Translations under genes and position numbers: made by a program | NCBI GenBank assembly: GCA_002344795.1 | Contig: DDUM01000068.1 | Span: 1-64,000 of the forward strand | DNA from: Flammeovirgaceae bacterium UBA2338 | GTDB lineage: Bacteria > Bacteroidota > Bacteroidia > Cytophagales > Cyclobacteriaceae | Direction: 5' to 3' | Length of the DNA: 64,000 nt | In this document: one piece after another, positions 44,192 through 52,168 of the stretch | Position numbering within the stretch: position 1 is the first letter of the stretch | Layout of the letters: every line of letters starts with the position of its first letter | The notes under the pieces: model-generated | Told to the model about the DNA's origin: nothing | Seen by the model: only the letters and a program-made list of their open reading frames with translations | Database searches by the model: none

Positions 44192-45568
44192 TTACAATTC
44201 AATAGTTTGTTTAAGATGAGGAATTTGTGTTTGCCATCCTTTTTGCTTCTCTAACGCTTCTGATAGTGCTTCCGCTTGTTCTTTTTCACCATGAATGATG
44301 AATACCTTTTTAGGTTGTTCTTTAATTTCTGAGAGCCAATCAATCAAATCATTTTGGTCACCATGAGCACTTAGTCCCTCGATGTGTTCCATATGCATTT
44401 TAAAAGGCAACCACCTTCCATACACTTTGATTTCCTTGTCACCTTCGAGCAATTTTCTTCCTCTCGTTCCTTCTGCCTGATAGCCGACAAAAAGTAAAGT
44501 GTCGTTACTATTGCCAGCTCTTGATTCCATATAGTTAAGTATTCGTCCGCCTGTCATCATTCCACTGCCAGCAATTACAATTTGGGACTCCTTACTTTGC
44601 CTGAGCTTTATTGTCTCTTTGTAACTGCTTACTACCTGAAAGTGAGAACACATTTCTTTACAGTCATTGGGCTTAAGTTTGTGCCAATCTCTTGTATTGT
44701 GAAAAAGATGCAGGACGTTGGCTCCCATAGGGCTGTCCATAACCATTGGAATCTCCGGTATTCGTTTTTCTTTCAGCAACTGCCAGATCATCACCATCAT
44801 TAATTGTGTGCGTTCCACCGCAAAGCTGGGAATGAATAAACTTCCTCTGCGTTCAACTGTTTCGTTGATGATCCGTTCAAGTTCAGGAACAATGGTTTCT
44901 TCCTCTTGATGAATACGCCCACCATAAGTGGATTCGATCAGCAGTACGTCTGCTTTGCCAGGTTTTTTGGGAGCGTATAAAAGCAAATCATTTTTGCGTC
45001 CGATATCCCCCGAAAATACCAGGCGTTTGCCATGAGTCTCAATCTCAATAAATGTTGAACCGATGATGTGGCCATTGTACTGCCAACTGATCTTAAATTC
45101 ACCTTCTATCAGATGCCACTTACCTTCTGACACAGGCCTAAAAAGTGCGGTTGTTTTTTCCACATCTTTTAAATCATAAAAGGCTTCTGCCGGATGGTGT
45201 ATACTGTACCCTTCTTTATTTGCACGAGCAGCTTCTTCCTCCTGAATTTTGGCACTATCTTTTAATATGATTTCAGCAATTTTCAGGGTAGGCTCACTAC
45301 CATAAATCTTTCCTTTAAAACCAAGCTTAACAAGTCGCGCCAGGTAACCTGTATGATCCAGATGCCCGTGTGTAAGAACAACCGCATCAATAGTTTTCGG
45401 ATTATATTCGGGCAGTTGCCAATTGAGCAAACGAAGTTCTTTCGATCCCTGAAACACGCCACAATCCACCATCAACTTTTTATTCTTGGTTTCAAGCAAA
45501 TATTTAGAACCGGTTACGGTTCCCGCTCCTCCCAGTAAGCGAATGGTTATATTATTCAAACTATTCAT
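44192..45568 (-). CDS. MBL-fold metallo-hydrolase with beta-CASP and RNA-specificity domains
   Basis: A 458-residue protein. Metal ligands are in LTHGHLDHTGYLARL (about 63-77). The beta-CASP motifs follow, with DSPMGANVLHLF and IAGSGMMTGGRIL. The C-terminal RMMBL-type region reads FVGYQAEGTRGRKLLEG and EGLSAHGDQNDLIDWL. These are features of RNases of the CPSF73/RNase J-like group. It is cytoplasmic and 6 bp after the ATP-cone gene. It probably degrades or trims RNA, and could act on stress transcripts. Confidence 0.9.
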   Translation of the reverse strand: MNSLNNITIRLLGGAGTVTGSKYLLETKNKKLMVDCGVFQGSKELRLLNWQLPEYNPKTIDAVVLTHGHLDHTGYLARLVKLGFKGKIYGSEPTLKIAEIILKDSAKIQEEEAARANKEGYSIHHPAEAFYDLKDVEKTTALFRPVSEGKWHLIEGEFKISWQYNGHIIGSTFIEIETHGKRLVFSGDIGRKNDLLLYAPKKPGKADVLLIESTYGGRIHQEEETIVPELERIINETVERRGSLFIPSFAVERTQLMMVMIWQLLKEKRIPEIPMVMDSPMGANVLHLFHNTRDWHKLKPNDCKEMCSHFQVVSSYKETIKLRQSKESQIVIAGSGMMTGGRILNYMESRAGNSNDTLLFVGYQAEGTRGRKLLEGDKEIKVYGRWLPFKMHMEHIEGLSAHGDQNDLIDWLSEIKEQPKKVFIIHGEKEQAEALSEALEKQKGWQTQIPHLKQTIEL

Positions 45569-45574
45569 TGCTGT

Positions 45575-46432
45575 CTATATTTTACTATTGCACAATTCAT
45601 GAGCTTCGCTGAGTATCTTTTTTTGTCGAACGGAATTTCTAACGCCAATTGATATTAGTAAGTCAGGATTATCACATAAATCCATGCACAGCACTTTATC
45701 CATTGTTAATAATTTTTGCTTTTCAAATTTCGTCATGGTGGTCAGGCTGGTAATGGGATGCAGACCTGATTTATCAATTTGCATCTTAAGGCTTCCCTTT
45801 TTAGGATAGTTCCAACCGACCAGCATGAGTCCGGCACAGTTACCATATTGAATCGCATCAGTGGTGAACCGGGTATTGGTAAAAATCCATCCCTGATGAA
45901 ATTTATTATCGTGACCCGGTCGCTTTCGCCATTGCATTTCTACGTCTATAAATCTTGATTGTATATATAGTGGAATCTTTACATCACAATGTCGTCCCTC
46001 ATCACTATGGAACTTACACTCTACCATAAAATGTTTATCCTCCTTCTCCGCTACCACATCCACTTCATGATTAACACAATGGCCTTTTACAATCACACCA
46101 ACCTTAGTATTAAAGCCTTGGTGACTAAGTATTGCCCCAACAAAATTTTCAAATGGATAGCCGGTAGGGCCAAGTTCCATGATGGCCTTTTTCAGTTTGT
46201 AGCGTGCCGCAGTTGGTCTGGAGGTTTTTCTGAGAAGTCTAAAAGCTTTTTTATAAATTTCCTTAGTAGAAATTCCGTCATACAAAATGGTGTTTATTTT
46301 GTTGACGATTTCATTAATGGCAGTTTGTGATGCTCCAGATCGCTCCAATGAATTCCTAAGCTTGGATGGATCAAATGCTGCTTTTTCACCTGACATTTTT
46401 GTCACAGTCAATTTCTTATCCTTTGAAGCCAT
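45575..46432 (-). CDS. ATP-cone domain fused to Mrr-like nuclease domain
   Basis: A 285-residue protein. Residues about 5-90 form an ATP-cone (VTKMSGEKAAFDPSKLRNSL, then KAFRLLRK). From about 90 a PD-(D/E)xK nuclease of the Mrr/restriction-endonuclease-like type is seen: NHEVDVVAEKEDKHFMVECK with D...ExK catalytic spacing. ATP-cones sense ATP/dATP, best known in ribonucleotide reductases and NrdR, so cleavage could be gated by nucleotide level. It lies between a Usp gene and the MBL RNase. Confidence 0.75.
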   Translation of the reverse strand: MASKDKKLTVTKMSGEKAAFDPSKLRNSLERSGASQTAINEIVNKINTILYDGISTKEIYKKAFRLLRKTSRPTAARYKLKKAIMELGPTGYPFENFVGAILSHQGFNTKVGVIVKGHCVNHEVDVVAEKEDKHFMVECKFHSDEGRHCDVKIPLYIQSRFIDVEMQWRKRPGHDNKFHQGWIFTNTRFTTDAIQYGNCAGLMLVGWNYPKKGSLKMQIDKSGLHPITSLTTMTKFEKQKLLTMDKVLCMDLCDNPDLLISIGVRNSVRQKKILSEAHELCNSKI

Positions 46433-46469
46433 CTATTTTTTCAATTTCGTGGAATGCAATTTATTAGTC

Positions 46470-47312
46470 TTATTCAACATTAATATTTACGCTAAGTACA
46501 GGAACACTTGAATGATTCACCAGACTCTCTGTAATACTGCGTGACATTAATTTCATGAATCCAGATCGGCCATGCGTTGTTAAAGCAATGACATCTGCAT
46601 TGATGGATTCAGCAAATTTTTGAATACCCCTCTCTTCATTCAGGGCATTGAAGATGTTAATGCTACAGGTTCCTCTTGGGCATTTTTTATGGAATGTTTG
46701 CATGCTAGTGATCGCCTCATCGGTTTCTTTAAAATTATAGGGCATGTTCACGTATAGTAAATGGATATGAGCGTTGATGAGATCGGCAAACTCCACGATC
46801 TTGAGGAACGGCTTATGCACATCTTCTTCAAATGAAGAAGCGAATATGATATTCTTGAATTCCAATTTTTTATTTCCGTTTTTGATCACCAATACCGGAA
46901 CCGGTGATTCGCGCACAATGCGCTGCGTAACGGAACCGGAAAGAAATTCTTTCAACCCGCTTGCGCCATGGGAGCCCATCACCACAAAATCAATGTTGTA
47001 ACCATCAATGTAAGATACCAGGCGCTCATTACCCGTGTTTCTCACCAGCACGGGTTTGGCCTGAACACCATTTTTTTCAGCATTGCGAATAAGTTTATCC
47101 AATTCGCTCTTGGCATGACCTTCATGTGAGTGATGCTGCATGCCACCTGACTGACCGCCACCATGCATGTGTGCGTGACCGCCTTCTGGTGCCGTTTCGT
47201 GCATGTGCAGAAAATAAATCTCGGCCTGAGCTTTCTTCGCTATATCCAGGGCTACCTTTGCCGCTGCACTTGCGCAGTCAGAAAAATCTGTTGGCACTAA
47301 AATATTTTTCAT
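46470..47312 (-). CDS. Universal stress protein, two Usp domains
   Basis: A 280-residue protein with tandem Usp folds. The first starts MKNILVPTDFSDCASAAAKV and has VVMGSHGASGLKEFLSGSVT with the G-x(9)-G(S/T) nucleotide motif. The second has ALTTHGRSGFMKLMSRSITE. Between 48 and 72 there is a His/Gly/Met insert (GGHAHMHGGGQSGGMQHHSH) that may bind metal. It begins 90 bp after the site-2 protease stop, the longest gap of the operon, so an internal promoter is possible. Likely binds ATP and responds to stress. Confidence 0.88.
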   Translation of the reverse strand: MKNILVPTDFSDCASAAAKVALDIAKKAQAEIYFLHMHETAPEGGHAHMHGGGQSGGMQHHSHEGHAKSELDKLIRNAEKNGVQAKPVLVRNTGNERLVSYIDGYNIDFVVMGSHGASGLKEFLSGSVTQRIVRESPVPVLVIKNGNKKLEFKNIIFASSFEEDVHKPFLKIVEFADLINAHIHLLYVNMPYNFKETDEAITSMQTFHKKCPRGTCSINIFNALNEERGIQKFAESINADVIALTTHGRSGFMKLMSRSITESLVNHSSVPVLSVNINVE

Positions 47313-47402
47313 AACGTGCTTGGTTTATTGGTACACTGATCATTATCCGAGTAGAAAATCGCCAAACGGAATTTGATTCGAAAGGGGCTATTTTTTAAAC
47401 AT

Positions 47403-48515
47403 TCAGGCTCCATCAATCCTCTTTAATGCTCTTTCAATTAATAGGAACTCATCTATATTCTCTTTGTCCACAATACCTATGAGCCCTCCGTTGTCCAGCA
47501 CAGGAGCGACTGCACAGCTATTGGCCATAAGCTTCTGATATACTTCATGCAAAGGCATATCAGGGTGAAGGACAATACAATCTTTTCGCATCACATTAGA
47601 TACTGTGGAGGCTTTTCCATATTCAGATAATCCTTTGATCAGCTCTATACGGGTCAGTACGCCCAGTAGCTTGTCATTCTCCGCCACTACAAATTCTTTT
47701 TCCTGACCATTTAGTAAAAGCTGAACCACCTTTTCCAATGTTTCCTCTGGCAGTAAACAGGTAAACTGCTTCATCAGCACATCCTTTGCGGTATACCTTG
47801 ATAGTGCCGATTTCGTTGATTCGTAAGCTGCTTCTGATCCGGCTCCCAGGTAAATGAAAAGCCCTATGAATACCAGCCAGAAATTGTAAAAGAACCCAAA
47901 AAACACAAAGCCAATAGCGAGGAATTGCCCTACTGTTGCGGCTATGCGCGTTGCCTTCGATCGGTTCATAGTAAGTGCCAGCAGCGCGCGTAGCACGCGC
48001 CCTCCATCCATTGGAAAGGCTGGAATGAGGTTGAATACGCCCAGAATTAGGTTAGCTGCAAAGAGGTTAAAGCCAAAAGACAAATTAAACATGTGAGCAT
48101 TGCTATCTTCTGCCGTTAAGCTGGTAAGATCAGGTACCTTGCCGGTATATTGCAGATAGATCAATAGTATGGCGGCAATCACAACATTTACGGCCGGTCC
48201 TGCCAAGGCAACCCATAGTTCTTGTTTCGGCTTTTCTGGCATAGCCTCAAGGCTGGCGATGCCGCCAATGGGATAAATGGTTATGTCACGCGTTTTGATA
48301 TGGTAACGTTTGGCAGTTAGCGCATGGCCAAACTCATGCAGTACCACGCAGCCAAACAATGCCAATATGAACAAAATGCCCCATAGCCCCTCGGTCAGTC
48401 CATGTCCCAAGTTGTAGTGCATCAAAAAGATCCATCCGATAATGATCCAGAAGGTCCAATGAATAAAGACCTTGATGCCCGCGTAACTTCCGATGTATAA
48501 TGACCACTTTTTCAT
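47403..48515 (-). CDS. Site-2 protease family protein with CBS pair
   Basis: About 370 residues from the ATG at 48513-48515; the start overlaps the upstream stop by 4 bp (ATGA), which fixes it. About six membrane helices carry the metal-ligand motif VVLHEFGHALTAKRY and the second signature FPMDGGRVLRALLAL of S2P/SpoIVFB peptidases. Residues 240-370 form two CBS domains (KEFVVAENDKLLGVLTRIE; SCAVAPVLDNGGLIGIVD), which often bind AMP or ATP. Probably cuts a membrane-bound regulator in response to nucleotide level. Confidence 0.9.
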   Translation of the reverse strand: MKKWSLYIGSYAGIKVFIHWTFWIIIGWIFLMHYNLGHGLTEGLWGILFILALFGCVVLHEFGHALTAKRYHIKTRDITIYPIGGIASLEAMPEKPKQELWVALAGPAVNVVIAAILLIYLQYTGKVPDLTSLTAEDSNAHMFNLSFGFNLFAANLILGVFNLIPAFPMDGGRVLRALLALTMNRSKATRIAATVGQFLAIGFVFFGFFYNFWLVFIGLFIYLGAGSEAAYESTKSALSRYTAKDVLMKQFTCLLPEETLEKVVQLLLNGQEKEFVVAENDKLLGVLTRIELIKGLSEYGKASTVSNVMRKDCIVLHPDMPLHEVYQKLMANSCAVAPVLDNGGLIGIVDKENIDEFLLIERALKRIDGA

Positions 48516-49156
48516 TTTAATAACGGTTTGGTGTCTACACTCCATCTGAAATCACATTTTTCGGCTCCACCCGCTATGCTGCCACTTCTCTCTAACCTTG
48601 CTCCCCACATTTCGGCCAATGGATAATCCAGCGCGCACCAAGTCTCTGCGCAGAATTTCGATAAGCCATTTCTTTTAAAATATTCTGCTACTGGGCATTT
48701 GACACAATCAAAGCCAACAACATTATCTCGTGTACTAACATCATTCCAAACATATGAGGGGCTATTAAAAGGAAATGCTCTGAACAACTGGGTAGCTTTT
48801 AAAAGTTTTTGATTATTGCTTTTACTGCCAAGGCTTGCAAACAGCCAGGAAAGCTTGCCCATTTTGATGTATATTTTCCACGCTATGTTGTAAAACAATT
48901 TTGCTATCTCTTCTTTACTTTTATCTCTTATCGCAAGTTCTTCATAAAACGCTGTAGACATCGCTGCAAGGTGCACCATAATTGATCCCCCCATAGTTGG
49001 CATGGTAGGAACCTGTTCTTTCAACGATAAGTACTTTTGCCAATAGCCAAGCAATATTTGTTGCACTTCTTTCACGTTGTAGTGATGAATAAGTACTTGC
49101 CTGGCTGCTTTGGTAGCTTCTATTTTAAACCAGAATAGAATTATTAGTTCTAGCAT
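48512..49156 (-). CDS. L-2-amino-thiazoline-4-carboxylate hydrolase-like protein
   Basis: A 214-residue soluble protein. The C-terminal half has GFDCVKCPVAEYFKRNGL, CAETWCALDYPLAEMWG and LERSGSIAGGAEKCDFRW, which is the pattern of the ATC-hydrolase-like family: conserved Cys plus DY-LAE. Known members convert L-ATC to N-carbamoyl-L-cysteine, but most family members, as here, are uncharacterised. It overlaps the S2P gene by 4 bp and follows the GAPDH gene by 15 bp. Confidence 0.7.
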   Translation of the reverse strand: MLELIILFWFKIEATKAARQVLIHHYNVKEVQQILLGYWQKYLSLKEQVPTMPTMGGSIMVHLAAMSTAFYEELAIRDKSKEEIAKLFYNIAWKIYIKMGKLSWLFASLGSKSNNQKLLKATQLFRAFPFNSPSYVWNDVSTRDNVVGFDCVKCPVAEYFKRNGLSKFCAETWCALDYPLAEMWGARLERSGSIAGGAEKCDFRWSVDTKPLLK

Positions 49157-49171
49157 AATTCATTGGATGAG

Positions 49172-50203
49172 TTAATTACCAAACGATCGTTTTAATCCCA
49201 GACTTTTGTTCGTTTTTCTTATTGAGCTGTCCGCATTTTTCTCTATTCCTGTCAATGCACGGATGGCATCAATAGTTTCAGGGATTACGATGGCTTGATT
49301 GTCTACTACATAAGCATAAAACAATTCGTCATCAACTACTTGGAGCATGTCTTGCCATAAAGCAACTTCATACATATCTCCATACGGCCTTCCCATTGCC
49401 AGCATGAGTTCCTTGATGGTATTATTGGATGACAAACCATCAGTATAATTGATCAATGAGATTCTGGTTGATTTGCTGAATGCTTTCAAAACTTCTTCCT
49501 TGCTCGCCTTCCTGGTTAACTGCACATTCCAGTAATGTAAGTGGCTTAACGTTTCGGGAACTTTTACGGCTGCTGTAATCACATCCAACTGCGGGTCTAC
49601 CGTCTGGGCATCCGGTCCTTGATGGCTAGGAATATCTTTCTCAGGGACAAGGGTATTCATAATGCCTCCCAGGTGGCTTTCCCACGGATCAGTCGCTCTG
49701 CGCAGTAAAGTACCTCTTGCTTTCTTTAATAACCTTGCTTTTTTTAATGCCGTGAGAGTGCGAATAATGGACGTGGTGTTACAAGAAACCACACGTGTAC
49801 ACTCAAGACCTAAGGCCGATTCATAATTATTTTCTGCACTAAAGGAATGTCCTGTTACTTCATGTTTTTCACCACCTTGAACAATGAACTTTAGATTTGC
49901 CTTTCTGTATTTATCTATGTTTTTGGAGGCAATTTGCTTAGGCGTACAATCCACCATGATATCGGCCTTGGCTATCAGGTCATCCAGATTGCCATTGATG
50001 CTGATTCCCCCGCTAGTCATTTGCTTTTGGAAGGCATCATCAAACGCAAAGACCGGATAACTTTTATGCTCTGCCATTTTTATGCGCCAATCTGACACTA
50101 CATCACAAACGCCCACCAGTTCCATATCATCCTGGAGCTGAATTGCATCTGCAACCCTTTTACCGATGACACCATAACCGACAACTGCTATTTTCTTTTT
50201 CAT
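49172..50203 (-). CDS. Type II (archaeal-type) glyceraldehyde-3-phosphate dehydrogenase
   Basis: A 343-residue enzyme with the Rossmann start KKKIAVVGYGVIGKRVADA and the catalytic VSCNTTSI at Cys141, as in archaeal GAPDH and not the SCTTN of bacterial Gap. Other matches are LLRRATDPWESHLGGIMNTL and GPDAQTVDPQLDVITAAVKV. It should interconvert glyceraldehyde-3-phosphate and 1,3-bisphosphoglycerate. A few bacterial islands carry this archaeal form. It is in the middle of the stress operon, 4 bp after the K+ channel gene. Confidence 0.87.
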   Translation of the reverse strand: MKKKIAVVGYGVIGKRVADAIQLQDDMELVGVCDVVSDWRIKMAEHKSYPVFAFDDAFQKQMTSGGISINGNLDDLIAKADIMVDCTPKQIASKNIDKYRKANLKFIVQGGEKHEVTGHSFSAENNYESALGLECTRVVSCNTTSIIRTLTALKKARLLKKARGTLLRRATDPWESHLGGIMNTLVPEKDIPSHQGPDAQTVDPQLDVITAAVKVPETLSHLHYWNVQLTRKASKEEVLKAFSKSTRISLINYTDGLSSNNTIKELMLAMGRPYGDMYEVALWQDMLQVVDDELFYAYVVDNQAIVIPETIDAIRALTGIEKNADSSIRKTNKSLGLKRSFGN

Positions 50204-50207
50204 TTTG

Positions 50208-50768
50208 CTATTGATGTTTTATTGTTGTGTGTATGTTATTTATATTAGAAAGACCAAACACTATAAGTACAAAACTCTGCCCTATTTCTATCATCACTAA
50301 TAACCTGGAAAATATGGTCATCGGTACGATTTCGCCATAGCCAACGGAAGCAAATGTTACAACACTAAAGTAGAAGTATTCGAATAAGCTTTCAGAAAAG
50401 CCTAGGTCATTAACTATTATATTGCGTCCTTGAAAAGAGTCTGTATTGGCGGCAGATAAACAAGTGAAGTCAGCTGCAAAGGAGAAAATAATCAAAAAAA
50501 CCAGCGTGCTAAAAACCCACAGTAGCTGTCCAAAAGAATGACATTCTTGAATAGAATTGTTTATCTGCCTGAAGGTGACAAATGTAAAAAAAAGAGATTT
50601 GAATAATGCAAAAAAGACAACCGCATAGGGAACCAAGCCAATACTGTGGTCGACAAACTGCATCAGGTAAACATAGACAACCACTATTGCCCCTACTAAC
50701 AGATAAGCCGGACTTAAGCGTTTAACCAGTTCAAAGAAAAAATAGGAAGACTGAACCTTGGTTGTCAT
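50208..50768 (-). CDS. Ion channel of the potassium-channel pore type
   Basis: A 186-residue protein with three or four membrane helices. A pore loop reads VVTFASVGYGEIVP (about 136-149), with the GYG selectivity filter of K+ channels. A cytoplasmic C-terminal domain is lacking (only about 12 residues after the last helix). It lies between the DUF5676 gene (14 bp) and GAPDH (4 bp). It may let K+ pass to restore membrane potential under stress. Confidence 0.85.
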   Translation of the reverse strand: MTTKVQSSYFFFELVKRLSPAYLLVGAIVVVYVYLMQFVDHSIGLVPYAVVFFALFKSLFFTFVTFRQINNSIQECHSFGQLLWVFSTLVFLIIFSFAADFTCLSAANTDSFQGRNIIVNDLGFSESLFEYFYFSVVTFASVGYGEIVPMTIFSRLLVMIEIGQSFVLIVFGLSNINNIHTTIKHQ

Positions 50769-50782
50769 TTGTCCACCATACT

Positions 50783-51067
50783 TTAGTTTTTAGATCCTGT
50801 CCTCATTGCTGCATTATAAAATCCAGCAACACACGCTCCAATTAGCCAGGCGAGAATGAAGGTTTCAACAATCCCAATCACGGCTTCCCACCATGGAACA
50901 TCCATCCGAACGATGGAAGTAACGTCCAGCCCGTGTAGCAGGCTATTGAAAAAGGTGATTGTACCGGTGCGTCCAACAGTTACCATTAGCACGATGCAGC
51001 CCAGGTAAAGCAGGACCCCAGTTAATCCAAAAGCCAGACCAAATTTTTTAACGTTAATGCCTTTCAT
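50783..51067 (-). CDS. DUF5676 family membrane protein
   Basis: A 94-residue protein from the ATG at 51065-51067, which fits the family start MKGINVKKFGLAFGLTGVLL; a longer frame to 51118 overlaps the previous gene. Two membrane helices flank FFNSLLHGLDVTSIVRMDVP, the conserved DUF5676 segment. The family is common near copper-resistance genes. The function is unknown. It is second in the long operon, 4 bp after the first gene. Confidence 0.78.
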   Translation of the reverse strand: MKGINVKKFGLAFGLTGVLLYLGCIVLMVTVGRTGTITFFNSLLHGLDVTSIVRMDVPWWEAVIGIVETFILAWLIGACVAGFYNAAMRTGSKN

Positions 51068-51071
51068 AATC

Positions 51072-51278
51072 CTAAGATTTAGTTGTTTCAGAATGTTTAT
51101 GCTCCTTTTTTTGAGCATGTCCTCCGTGATGCATAGGCATCAACAGATGACAGGCAAACATGGCAACGATGAAAATCAAAAGGGATGTATTACTGCTTAA
51201 CCCTAATGCCGGTGCAAAGAATATCAGCAGCAACGGAATGGTGCATCCAACAATCATCCATAAAATGTGCTTTTTCAT
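51072..51278 (-). CDS. Small two-span membrane protein with His tail (DUF2933-like)
   Basis: A 68-residue protein. Two membrane helices (about 4-23 and 28-46) are followed by LLMPMHHGGHAQKKEHKHSE, a His-rich cytoplasmic or periplasmic tail. It resembles the DUF2933-type small proteins of metal clusters. It is the first gene of the roughly 14-kb operon, with promoter motif copy A 81 bp before its start. Confidence 0.6.
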   Translation of the reverse strand: MKKHILWMIVGCTIPLLLIFFAPALGLSSNTSLLIFIVAMFACHLLMPMHHGGHAQKKEHKHSETTKS

Positions 51279-51327
51279 TTGTCTATGAGTTTTTGATCAT
51301 TCATGATTTAAATGATTTTTTATGTAG

Positions 51328-51391
51328 GTAAAATACGAGAATCACCAAGCTGGCAGCGGAATAATTTTGGTTAAAAGTTATATTTAATTGA
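51328..51391 (-). promoter_or_regulatory. Copy A of shared promoter motif (upstream of 14-kb operon)
   Basis: On the complement, 51360-51391 reads TCAATTAAATATAA, four bases, then TAACCAAAATTATT. It matches copy B at 27 of 32 positions without gaps. A TATTTTAC box (51328-51335) fits -7 and starts 24 bp downstream, the same distance as in copies B, C, D and F. Confidence 0.65.
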
Positions 51392-51507
51392 CAATGATAA
51401 AATTCGACTTCAGTCTATTCGAAATGGTTCCCGGATATGGAATATGCTTGCGGCTAAACAGCAGGTGTGGTGCATCTGTATGAATTGGGATTGTTTTTCT
51501 CAAACTC

Positions 51508-52086
51508 TCAGACTGCTGTCAATCGCAAATGGAATACCACCGAAACATTGTCAGTGACTTTGATGGCTCCAAATAATTTTTCAGGAGGCGTCAAACCGAA
51601 ATCGCTAAACTTAAAATCTTTATGACCCTCAAGGTGCTTTTCCATAGAGTTGGATGATTTGATCGTGCACTTGATGGGATAGCTTCTGGATACCCCCGAT
51701 ATCGATATTTCTATTACTCCTGTGTGTTTGTTTTTTAATTCAGGTCTTCCTCCCAGCATTAACAGTTTGATAGTCAACTCCGGATAAGCGTCTTGCTTTA
51801 ATGTCTTTTTAAGATCTCTTGTTATTAGTGCATTTTCACAGTCGAAACCTGCTGTGTTAAGCAAGATTACCCCCTCCAAAACTTTCAAGCCGTCTTTATT
51901 ACTGGACTCTCTTAATGTATCAATCCCTGCGTAGTCGGTCGATGAACAGCGGAACCGGTTTATATTTGTTGTGCCCGTAATCTCCAATCTGCTGCTTGAA
52001 GTAACGAGCCACAATTTATCTTCCCGGTTGCCAGAGCCTGGATTGAATTGCATAAAGATCAAAACTATTTGAAGCAATAGGATCAT
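51508..52086 (-). CDS. YceI-like family protein
   Basis: A 192-residue exported protein with an N-terminal hydrophobic stretch (ILLLQIVLIFMQF). The YceI pattern is seen in WLVTSSSRLEITGTTNINRF, DLKKTLKQDAYPELTIKL, and the late strand NVSVVFHLRLTAV. YceI folds bind a lipid-like ligand in the periplasm. It is distant in sequence from the other YceI protein at 53452, with which it sandwiches a porin. It has weak flanking motifs and lies 82 bp after the porin. Confidence 0.7.
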   Translation of the reverse strand: MILLLQIVLIFMQFNPGSGNREDKLWLVTSSSRLEITGTTNINRFRCSSTDYAGIDTLRESSNKDGLKVLEGVILLNTAGFDCENALITRDLKKTLKQDAYPELTIKLLMLGGRPELKNKHTGVIEISISGVSRSYPIKCTIKSSNSMEKHLEGHKDFKFSDFGLTPPEKLFGAIKVTDNVSVVFHLRLTAV

Positions 52087-52168
52087 GGAAATGTTTCGAT
52101 TGATTTATAAAAAGGAGACGGATACGATTCACCATCGATATCCGCCTCTGCAGTAAGACCAGAATTTT

